Under the pieces are notes generated by a model that saw only the letters and a program-made list of their open reading frames with translations, made no database searches and had not been told where the DNA came from. Source: Paracoccaceae bacterium (GTDB taxonomy: Bacteria > Pseudomonadota > Alphaproteobacteria > Rhodobacterales > Rhodobacteraceae). From it: a DNA stretch of 6,596 nt. The stretch lies in the NCBI GenBank assembly GCA_007131465.1, contig SLQN01000001.1, positions 1 to 6,596 of the forward strand, read 5' to 3'. Shown piece by piece: positions 1 through 5,382 of this stretch (positions within the stretch are counted from its first letter, which is position 1; every line of letters starts with the position of its first letter). The translations under genes were made by a program, and so were the position numbers.

Positions 1-859
1 ATCCGAATTCCATCACCTGACAGGTGGCGAAGACCGTCGCGCAGAAGGCCGTGAACATGAACATCAGGATCTTCACGCGGTCAACCGGCACGCCAACATA
101 GCGTGCGGCCTGCGCATCCCCACCCGAGGCGAAGATCCAGTTACCGAAGCGTGTGCGCGTCAGCACGATATGTGCCACGACCATCAGCCCCAGCGCCCAG
201 ATGATCAGCATCGGGATGCCGTTCACGATCGGCTCACCCGCGCGGGTGCCGCGCTCGAACACGCCGATCAAGCCCTGGCTCGCCAGCCAGTCAAAGAACC
301 AGCCGCCGATCTTGCCCCCGAAGACAGGCGCCAGCCAGTCGCCCTGCGCCACTTCGGAAATGCCGCCGATGATGGTGCGCCGCTCGATCAGTTGCGGAAA
401 GAAGATCGTGAAGCCGCGCAGGATGAACAGGAAGGCCAGGGTCACGATGAAGCTGGGCAGGCCGGTGCGCACCACGATATAGCCGTTGAGCGCGCCAATG
501 GCGATGCACAGCGCGAAGGTCAGCAGGATCGCCACCCAGACCGGCCAGCCCAGCGTGACCGAGACCAGCGCGATGGACATGCCCGCGAATCCGATCATCG
601 AGCCTACGCTCAGATCGAATTCACCCGCGATCATCAACATGCAGGCGCCAACCGCGATTATCACGAACTGGGCCGAAACCGTGGACCAGTTCAGCACGCC
701 CTGCGCATTGAACATGCCGCTGTCGCCGGCGAAAATGATGAAGAAGGCAAAAACCGCGATGGTGCCGACAATGGCCCCCAGCTCCGGCCGGATCAGCGCA
801 CGGCGCAGTTTTGATGTTTCCTTGATGCGTTCGTCAACGCGCGTGTCCGTGCTGGACAT
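1..859 (-). CDS. ABC sugar transporter permease, RbsC/FrcC family (partial, C-terminus outside window)
   Basis: This is the inner-membrane permease of a carbohydrate ABC importer. It begins at ATG 859-857 and stays open for 286 codons to the left edge, so the C-terminus is missing. The start is supported by an SD of GGAGGT at 870-865, five bases away. Hydrophobic segments lie at about residues 28-44, 60-77, 85-104, 107-127, 135-154, 213-233 and 261-280. Family signatures are GEFDLSVGS (79-87), NGYIVVRTGLPSFIVTLAF (125-143), and the cytoplasmic loop TRFGNWIFASGGDAQAARY (236-254), which matches the ATPase-contact region of RbsC. The loop at about 155-212 is longer than in E. coli RbsC, which is more like FrcC-type permeases (family knowledge). 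It lies 71 bases downstream of the binding-protein gene on the same strand, an order seen in frcBCA. The ATPase would be expected next, beyond position 1. The transporter class is secure; the substrate is not. Confidence 0.93.
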   Translation of the reverse strand, partial: MSSTDTRVDERIKETSKLRRALIRPELGAIVGTIAVFAFFIIFAGDSGMFNAQGVLNWSTVSAQFVIIAVGACMLMIAGEFDLSVGSMIGFAGMSIALVSVTLGWPVWVAILLTFALCIAIGALNGYIVVRTGLPSFIVTLAFLFILRGFTIFFPQLIERRTIIGGISEVAQGDWLAPVFGGKIGGWFFDWLASQGLIGVFERGTRAGEPIVNGIPMLIIWALGLMVVAHIVLTRTRFGNWIFASGGDAQAARYVGVPVDRVKILMFMFTAFCATVFATCQVMEFG

Positions 860-890
860 CGTGCACCTCCTTCATGCGGGAAATTCAATC

Positions 891-920
891 CGGGCGGGCG
901 CTGATGCCAGCCCCCGCCCG
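891..920 (-). terminator. Intercistronic GC-rich hairpin between binding-protein and permease genes
   Basis: This is an inverted repeat with arms 891-898 (CGGGCGGG) and 913-920 (CCCGCCCG). After one C/C mismatch the stem continues with GCTG (900-903) and CAGC (908-911), leaving a four-base loop. That makes 12 pairs in 30 bases. In the transcript it starts 10 bases after the stop codon of the binding-protein gene and ends 20 bases before the permease SD. No U-run follows, so it is unlikely to be a full intrinsic terminator. By analogy with other importer operons, it more likely protects the upstream mRNA from 3' decay or partly attenuates read-through, giving more binding protein than membrane subunits. 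The structure is visible in the sequence; the role is inferred. Confidence 0.55.
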
Positions 921-930
921 CAGATCCGGC

Positions 931-1878
931 CTAGCGGTATTCGCCCGCCAGATCGGCCACCAGATCCAGCGCATCAGCGGTCACGAAGCCGGGGCCGGAG
1001 TTGATGTTGTTACCCGGAAGCACACCGAAGCGGTGGTAATTCGCCAGCACGATCACCGGCAGATAGGCCTGCAGGAAGGGCTGCTGGTCGATACCCCACT
1101 CGATCACGCCGTCGCGGATGGCCTGCACGATATCGCCGCCCAGATCAAACGTGCCGAAATACAGATCACCGGCAAGACCCATCTGCTGCAATGCCATGAT
1201 CGTCGGGTCGGCCGAGGTCGGCCCGAGCGTCAGCACCGCATCTGTGTCGGGATTGGTGTTGAGATAGGCCATCACCCGGTTCTGGATCTCGGAGGGGTCC
1301 TGCCCGCTGTCGATCATCTGGTTGCCCAGTTCGACGCCCAGTCCATCGGCGAAACCCTGGCACCGCTCGGTCGAGGCGGGCTGCGCGATGTAATGGTTCA
1401 CGCAGAGAAAGCTGCTGATACCATCGCCCGCGGCGCGCTGGCCCGCGGCAAAGCCTGCATCATATTCGGGCTGGCCGACATACATCAGCGCCCCGATTTC
1501 GCGCGCCTGTTCGGGCGTGCCGGAATTGATGATGATGACATCGATGCCGGAATCGACCGCATTGCGGATCGGGCCGGACAGCACGTCGGGATCGGCCAAT
1601 GTGGTGATAATTCCGTTCGGGCCACTGGCCGCGGCCTGTTCGATGATCCGCGCCATATCCGCCAGATCGCCCGTTGGCGGGTTGCGGTATTCGACCGTGA
1701 CATCCATCTGCTCGCCTGCCAGCGCAAGGCCGTTCCGGATGGTATTCCACCAACTGTCACTGTCAGGCGCATGACTGACCAGAATGTAACGCTCCCCCTC
1801 CGCGACTGCGCTGCTGGCGCTGATCATGGCCGTTGCGGCAACGGCGGTCACGACCGCTTTCTTGAAAACAGATCTCAT
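931..1878 (-). CDS. Periplasmic sugar-binding protein of ABC importer (RbsB-like, type I fold)
   Basis: This 315-residue protein should capture a sugar or polyol in the periplasm and deliver it to the permease encoded just downstream. The start at ATG 1878-1876 is chosen because of an SD of GGAGG (1888-1884, five bases away) and a clean Sec signal peptide. The peptide has basic MRSVFKK, a hydrophobic core at about residues 8-20, and probable cleavage after AVA26. An in-frame ATG at 2040 would bury this signal, so it is rejected. RbsB-family landmarks are SDSWWNTIRNGL (40-51), GIITTLADPDVL (89-100), GIDVIIINSGT (111-121), YVGQPEYDAGFAAG (133-146), FGTFDLGGDIVQAIRDG (241-257) and GIDQQPFLQAYLPV (262-275). 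Length is normal for the family. The mature part has only two cysteines, C159 and C173. The family and role are secure. The ligand is unknown; ribose, fructose, inositol or an anhydro- or keto-sugar are all possible. Confidence 0.94.
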   Translation of the reverse strand: MRSVFKKAVVTAVAATAMISASSAVAEGERYILVSHAPDSDSWWNTIRNGLALAGEQMDVTVEYRNPPTGDLADMARIIEQAAASGPNGIITTLADPDVLSGPIRNAVDSGIDVIIINSGTPEQAREIGALMYVGQPEYDAGFAAGQRAAGDGISSFLCVNHYIAQPASTERCQGFADGLGVELGNQMIDSGQDPSEIQNRVMAYLNTNPDTDAVLTLGPTSADPTIMALQQMGLAGDLYFGTFDLGGDIVQAIRDGVIEWGIDQQPFLQAYLPVIVLANYHRFGVLPGNNINSGPGFVTADALDLVADLAGEYR

Positions 1879-1897
1879 GATTCCCTCCCTAGGATTC

Positions 1898-1925
1898 CAG
1901 TGACTTTGCGTGCATCGAGTCACTG
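1898..1925 (-). promoter_or_regulatory. Leader hairpin upstream of binding-protein SD
   Basis: This is a perfect 8-bp inverted repeat, CAGTGACT (1898-1905) and AGTCACTG (1918-1925), with a 12-base loop. On the minus-strand transcript it ends seven bases before the AG-rich SD of the binding-protein gene. It could be a 5' stabilising structure for an abundant mRNA, or a protein-binding dyad in DNA. A related word, CAGTGACTG, occurs at 6416-6424 upstream of the LacI gene. The structure is seen directly; the function is inferred. Confidence 0.4.
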
Positions 1926-1951
1926 ACACGAAACTGTAATAGGATTTCGGC

Positions 1952-1980
1952 TTTATGCAACCGATTTCACCCTGTTCCAG
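1952..1980 (-). promoter_or_regulatory. Candidate promoter for binding-protein/permease operon
   Basis: On the minus strand, CTGGAA (1980-1975) and CATAAA (1957-1952) are separated by 17 bases. They match the sigma-70 consensus only moderately (3/6 and 4/6). The 14-bp operator 1956-1969 lies in the spacer and touches the -10, a position where a bound repressor would block RNA polymerase. Transcription would begin near 1945 and give a leader of about 65 bases. Matches are weak, as is common in alphaproteobacteria, so the operator placement is the stronger part of the argument. Confidence 0.3.
1956..1969. promoter_or_regulatory. LacI-type operator A (transporter side)
   Basis: The sequence is TGCAACCGATTTCA, an imperfect palindrome with central CG. 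It differs at two positions from TGCAACCGGTTGCA, the consensus of the three sites in this window. It lies 77 bases upstream of the binding-protein start, inside the candidate promoter. A central CpG flanked by inverted half-sites is typical of LacI-family operators, where a hinge leucine wedges between the middle bases (family knowledge). The repressor encoded at 5370-6374 is the obvious candidate to bind it (inference). Confidence 0.6.
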
Positions 1981-2137
1981 AATTGCTGAACGGGTCGTCA
2001 CAGATTGGGGCACGCCCAGATACGGTTTCTCCGGACACACATTCTTTCTGCAGATGCAAAGTCAGCGGTAATCGGCTCCTGTGCCATATGGATCTATCGT
2101 ACGGCCCCTTGCGGTGGCGCAATGACAGCGTTAGGCT

Positions 2138-2151
2138 TGCAACTGGTTGCA
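2138..2151. promoter_or_regulatory. LacI-type operator B (catabolic operon side)
   Basis: The sequence is TGCAACTGGTTGCA, with perfect 6-base inverted arms TGCAAC/GTTGCA around a central TG. It differs from the local consensus at one base. It ends 33 bases before the GTG start of the first dehydrogenase gene, where it could cover the transcription start. A possible upstream promoter is TTGCGG (2109-2114), 17 bases, then TAGGCT (2132-2137), but its match is weak. The repressor at 5370-6374 is the likely ligand. Confidence 0.65.
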
Positions 2152-2184
2152 TGACACGCGCAACCATTGGGGAGGAGCAGCAGG

Positions 2185-3288
2185 GTGCAGGAAATCGGGA
2201 TCGGAATCGTTGGCGGCGGATATATGGGCAAGGCCCATGCTGTCGCCCATGCCGCCGTGGGTGCGGTCTTCGGAACGCGGCTGCGTCCAAGGCTGGAAAT
2301 GGTCTGCGCCTCCAGCGCACAGAGCGCCGAAGGCTATCGTCAGGCTTATGGTTTTGCCCACGCGACCTCGGACTGGCGCACCCTCGTGAATGACCCGCAA
2401 GTCGGCGCCGTGATCATCGCGACCCCGCAGGAAACCCATCGCCCCATCGCGGAAGCCGCCTTCGCGCTGGGCAAGCCGGTCTTTTGCGAAAAGCCCCTGG
2501 GCGCATCGCTGGCGGACAGTCGCGCCATGGTCGCTGCGGCCGAAGCCTCGGGCTGCGCCAACATGGCGGGCTTCAACTACATCCGCACGCCCGCCAGCCA
2601 GTTCGCCCGCAAACTGATCGCCGATGGCGCGATCGGAGACATCACCTGGTTTCGCGGCGAACATACGGAAGATTTCTTCGCCGACCCGGCAGCGCCTGCG
2701 ACCTGGCGTACCCACGGGGCCGCGAATGGCACGATGGGCGATCTCGCCCCGCATATGATCAATGCCGCGCTGGCGCTGATCGGCCCGATTGATCGCCTGA
2801 TCGCCGAGGTCGAAACCGTGCACTCGAAACGCCCCGGCGGCACCGTGACCAATGACGACCATGCCCAGATGATGTGCCGCTTCGCCAATGGCGTGATGGG
2901 GCAGATGTATTTCAGCCGTATCGCGACCGGCCGCAAGATGGGCTATGCCTATGAAATCACTGGCACCAAGGGCGCGATCCGGTTTGATCAGGAAGATCAG
3001 AACGCGCTCTGGCTGTACCGGATGGAAGGCCCGGATGCGACGCGCGGCTTTACCAAGATCCTGACAGGCCCAGACCACCCCGATTACCTGCCCTTCTGTC
3101 AGGGGCCGGGGCATGGCACCGGCTATCAGGACCAGATCATCATCGAGGCGCGCGATTTCCTGCGCGCGATCGAAACCGGCCAGCCCGTCTGGCCCACATT
3201 CCGCGACGGGATGGAGGTCAACCGCATCGTTGCCGCCGCCCTTCAGGCGTCCGAGCAGAAAACCTGGGTCGATGTTGCAACCATCTGA
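2185..3288 (+). CDS. Gfo/Idh/MocA family NAD(P)-dependent dehydrogenase (first; levoglucosan/inositol dehydrogenase-like)
   Basis: This is a cytoplasmic oxidoreductase of 367 residues, usual for the family. The GTG start is chosen because GGAGGAG (2171-2177) sits seven bases upstream; an in-frame TTG at 2167 would lie ahead of that SD. The N-terminal Rossmann domain has GIVGGGYMGKAH (7-18), ATPQETH (79-85) and CEKP (101-104). The C-terminal domain carries GDLAPHMIN (185-193). K103, D186 and H190 fit the Lys-Asp-His catalytic set of IolG-type enzymes. The family oxidises or reduces a ring hydroxyl of sugars and cyclitols with a nicotinamide cofactor. Stretches such as TSDWRTLVNDP (61-71), the GYxxxxIIEARDFLRAI region (313-329) and the TWVDV end recall levoglucosan dehydrogenase (LgdA) as I remember it; this was not tested by alignment. 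It is first in a three-gene operon, 21 bases before the TIM-barrel gene. Alternatives are inositol 2-dehydrogenase or a MocA-type rhizopine enzyme. The family is secure; the substrate is open. Confidence 0.93.
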   Translation: MQEIGIGIVGGGYMGKAHAVAHAAVGAVFGTRLRPRLEMVCASSAQSAEGYRQAYGFAHATSDWRTLVNDPQVGAVIIATPQETHRPIAEAAFALGKPVFCEKPLGASLADSRAMVAAAEASGCANMAGFNYIRTPASQFARKLIADGAIGDITWFRGEHTEDFFADPAAPATWRTHGAANGTMGDLAPHMINAALALIGPIDRLIAEVETVHSKRPGGTVTNDDHAQMMCRFANGVMGQMYFSRIATGRKMGYAYEITGTKGAIRFDQEDQNALWLYRMEGPDATRGFTKILTGPDHPDYLPFCQGPGHGTGYQDQIIIEARDFLRAIETGQPVWPTFRDGMEVNRIVAAALQASEQKTWVDVATI

Positions 3289-3309
3289 CCCCAATCCCCC
3301 GGAGGAACC

Positions 3310-4200
3310 ATGACGATTGAAATAGGCAATGCCCCATGTTCCTGGGGTGTGGAATTCGCCGATGACCCGCGCAACCCGCCCTGGCGGCAGGTGCTGTCGG
3401 ATTGTGCCGCCGCCGGCTATCGTGGGATCGAACTTGGTCCGGTGGGCTTCATGCCCGAAGACCCGGCCATCCTGTCAGACGCTTTGGGCGAATTCGGCCT
3501 GTCGCTGATCGGTGGGGTGGTGTTCCGTGCGTTCCACGACCCGCAATCCTGGGATGACGTGCTGGACGCGTCCCACCGCACCTGCCGCGCGCTGGTTGCG
3601 CATGGCGCGAAACATCTGGTGCTGATCGATTCCATTTCCCCGCGCCGCGCGCCCACAGCCGGCCGCGCGAGCGAGGCCGAGCAGATGGACGCCGCCGAAT
3701 GGGCGGCCTACCGCGACCGCATTGCCACCATTGCGCGCATCGGCACGGAAGACTACGGCCTGACCGTCGGCATCCACGCCCATGCGGCCGGCTTCATGGA
3801 TTTCGAGCCGGAACTGGAACGCCTGCTGGATGAGGTCGATGACAGCATCCTGAAGATCTGTTTCGATACTGGCCATCATTCCTATGCAGGGTTCGACCCG
3901 GTGGCCTTCATGAAGCGCCATATCGGGCGCATATCCTATATGCATTTCAAGGATATCGACCCGAGCGTGAAAGCCAGCGTCATTGAGAACCGCACAGGGT
4001 TCTATGAGGCCTGCGGGCAGGGGATTTTCTGCAATCTGGGCAAGGGCGATGTCGATTTCGCCGCCGTCCGGCAGGTGCTTCTGGACGCGGGCTTTGACGG
4101 CTGGTGCACGGTCGAGCAGGATTGTGACCCGACGCTCGATGTCTCGCCCATCGCGGATGCGCAGGCCAACCGGGCCTATCTGGCCTCCATCGGATTTTGA
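3310..4200 (+). CDS. IolE/xylose isomerase-like TIM-barrel enzyme (probable sugar lyase, dehydratase or epimerase)
   Basis: This 296-residue cytoplasmic protein is of normal length for IolE-type barrels. The ATG follows GGAGG at 3301-3305. Its N-terminus, IGNAPCSWG (5-13), and the strand-end motifs match the sugar phosphate isomerase/epimerase fold: GYRGIELGPVG (36-46), GIHAHAAGFMD (154-164), CFDTGHHSYAG (184-194), YMHFKDID (210-217), LGKGDVDF (243-250) and VEQDCDP (268-274). D186, H212 and E269 are likely divalent-metal ligands by comparison with the family; H156 or H158 may supply the fourth. IolE dehydrates 2-keto-myo-inositol. Relatives act in 3-keto-sugar pathways (LgdB1/B2) or rhizopine use (MocC). 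The gene lies between two dehydrogenase genes, with gaps of 21 and 14 bases, so it probably works on the ketone made by one of them. 'Sugar phosphate isomerase' is a fold name here; phosphate use is not implied. The exact reaction is unknown. Confidence 0.9.
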   Translation: MTIEIGNAPCSWGVEFADDPRNPPWRQVLSDCAAAGYRGIELGPVGFMPEDPAILSDALGEFGLSLIGGVVFRAFHDPQSWDDVLDASHRTCRALVAHGAKHLVLIDSISPRRAPTAGRASEAEQMDAAEWAAYRDRIATIARIGTEDYGLTVGIHAHAAGFMDFEPELERLLDEVDDSILKICFDTGHHSYAGFDPVAFMKRHIGRISYMHFKDIDPSVKASVIENRTGFYEACGQGIFCNLGKGDVDFAAVRQVLLDAGFDGWCTVEQDCDPTLDVSPIADAQANRAYLASIGF

Positions 4201-4214
4201 AAGGGAAAACGCGC

Positions 4215-5348
4215 ATGACACGTCTGAACTGGGGCATGATCGGCGGTGGCGAGGGGAGCCAGATCGGGCCGGCCCACCGCCTTGGCGCGCTGGCCGATGG
4301 CAATTTCACCCTTGCCGCCGGCGCGCTGGACGCTGACCCCGCGCGCGGCAAGGACTACGCGCAGCGCCTGGGCGTACCCACCGACCGCGCCTATGGCAAC
4401 TGGCGCGAGATGCTGGAAGGCGAGCGCAACCGCCCCGACCGCGTGGAGCTTGTGACCGTGGCCACCCCCAATTCCACGCATTTCGAAATTACCCGCGCGT
4501 TTCTGGAAGCGGGATTTCATGTGCTGTGCGAAAAGCCAATGACCATGACCGTGGAAGAGGGCGAGGAAATCGTCCGTGTGGCGCGGGCCAGCAGCAAGAT
4601 ATGCGCGGTGAATTACTGTTATTCCGCCTATCCCATGGTGCGCGAAATGCGCGAAATGGTGCGCAGCGGGCAAATCGGTCGCGTGCGGCTGGTGGTGACG
4701 AATTTCAGCCACGGCCATCATGGCGACGCGACCGATGCCGACAATCCGCGCGTGCGCTGGCGCTATGACCCGAGCCTCGCAGGCGTGTCGGGGCAATTCG
4801 CCGATTGCGGGATCCACGCGCTGCATATGGCCAGCTTCATAGCGGGCGATCAGGTCGAAAAGGTCTCGGCGGATTTCGCCTCGACCATTTCCAGCCGGGT
4901 GCTTGAAGACGATGCGATGGTGAATTTCCGCATGTCGGGGGGGGCTGTCGGGCGGCTCTGGACCTCGTCTGTCGCGATCGGCCGCCAGCACGGGTTCGAC
5001 ATTCAGGTCTTTGGGGAAACCGGCGGGATGCGCTGGGCCTCGGAACAACCCAATCAGGTGTTCTACACACCCGTGGGTGGGCGCACGCAGATCATGGAAA
5101 AGGGCGAAGCGGGCCTGTCGGATGAGGCCGCACGCCTGAGCCGCGTGGCCATCGCCCACCCCGAGGGCTTCCCGCTGGCAGTGGCGAATATCTATGTCGA
5201 TCTTGCCGCCGCGATCCGGGGCGAAGCACGCGATGGCCTGCCCAGCGCCGAAGACGGGTTGCGGTCCATGGCGGCGGTCCATGCCTGTGTCGCGTCCGCG
5301 CGCGCCGGTGGCACCTGGGTCGATGCGCGCCCGCCGATGCTGCGCTGA
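4215..5348 (+). CDS. Gfo/Idh/MocA family NAD(P)-dependent dehydrogenase (second; LgdC-like subgroup)
   Basis: This is a 377-residue cytoplasmic oxidoreductase. The ATG at 4215 is preferred over an in-frame TTG at 4197 that overlaps the previous stop codon; a modest SD, AAGGG (4201-4205), precedes it. Rossmann-domain motifs are GMIGGGEGSQIGPAHR (7-22), VATPNSTHF (82-90) and LCEKPM (104-109). The second domain has ADCGIHALHMASF (196-208). K107, D197 and H201 fit the family catalytic set. The N-terminal GGGEGSQIG loop and the 'RPDRVELVTVATPN' type of insertion set it apart from the first dehydrogenase, so it is not a recent duplicate. Such proteins are often found beside a second Gfo/Idh enzyme and a TIM barrel; in the levoglucosan route the corresponding enzyme reduces a 3-keto-sugar (family knowledge, applied by inference). 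It is last in the operon and ends 21 bases before the convergent LacI gene. It contains a run of eight G at 4937-4944. The substrate is unknown. Confidence 0.92.
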   Translation: MTRLNWGMIGGGEGSQIGPAHRLGALADGNFTLAAGALDADPARGKDYAQRLGVPTDRAYGNWREMLEGERNRPDRVELVTVATPNSTHFEITRAFLEAGFHVLCEKPMTMTVEEGEEIVRVARASSKICAVNYCYSAYPMVREMREMVRSGQIGRVRLVVTNFSHGHHGDATDADNPRVRWRYDPSLAGVSGQFADCGIHALHMASFIAGDQVEKVSADFASTISSRVLEDDAMVNFRMSGGAVGRLWTSSVAIGRQHGFDIQVFGETGGMRWASEQPNQVFYTPVGGRTQIMEKGEAGLSDEAARLSRVAIAHPEGFPLAVANIYVDLAAAIRGEARDGLPSAEDGLRSMAAVHACVASARAGGTWVDARPPMLR

Positions 5349-5358
5349 CAATCGCTGG

Positions 5359-5382
5359 CCCGGAAGGCGTCAGTCTTTCGGG
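5359..5382. terminator. Possible bidirectional terminator hairpin between convergent genes
   Basis: Arms CCCGGAAG (5359-5366) and CTTTCGGG (5375-5382) can form eight pairs, one of them G-U, around an 8-base loop. The repeat lies between the stop of the second dehydrogenase gene and the last codons of the LacI gene, and it includes the LacI stop. Position fits a shared terminator for both transcripts, but neither side has a U-run and one arm is coding, so it may be chance. Confidence 0.3.

Larger units (their letters stand above)
1879..2184. promoter_or_regulatory. Divergent intergenic control region between transporter and catabolic operons
   Basis: These 306 bases separate two genes transcribed away from each other, and I see no gene in them. 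The region holds the SD of the binding-protein gene (about 1883-1890), an inverted repeat in its leader (1898-1925), a LacI-type operator (1956-1969), a second operator (2138-2151) and the SD of the dehydrogenase gene (2171-2177). The middle stretch, about 1985-2100, shows nothing I can name. Operator centres are about 182 bp apart, close enough for one repressor to act on both promoters, with looping possible. Short ORFs crossing this region lack SDs and protein-like composition. Confidence 0.7.

Noticed and set aside
170..814. Long plus-strand ORF opposite the permease gene
   Set aside because: It is antisense to a clear membrane protein, is rich in D, H, R and Q as expected from GC-rich shadow frames, and has no SD or recognisable motif.
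874..1926. 350-codon plus-strand ORF opposite the binding-protein gene
   Set aside because: Its length comes from the GC-biased third positions of the real minus-strand gene, whose signal peptide, SD and family motifs are convincing.
1879..2040. N-terminal extension of the binding protein to ATG 2040
   Set aside because: It would place 54 residues ahead of a clear signal peptide and SD, and would run through operator A and the leader hairpin.
2131..3294. 387-codon minus-strand ORF opposite the first dehydrogenase
   Set aside because: Shadow frame; the plus-strand protein has a full set of Gfo/Idh/MocA motifs and a good SD.
2185..4200. Complete myo-inositol (iol) catabolic operon
   Set aside because: IolG-like and IolE-like proteins are present, but no IolB, IolC, IolD or IolA homologue is in the window, and both families have many non-inositol members.
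4176..5351. 391-codon minus-strand ORF opposite the second dehydrogenase
   Set aside because: Shadow frame with H/G/A/R-rich composition and no domain motifs; the sense gene is well supported.
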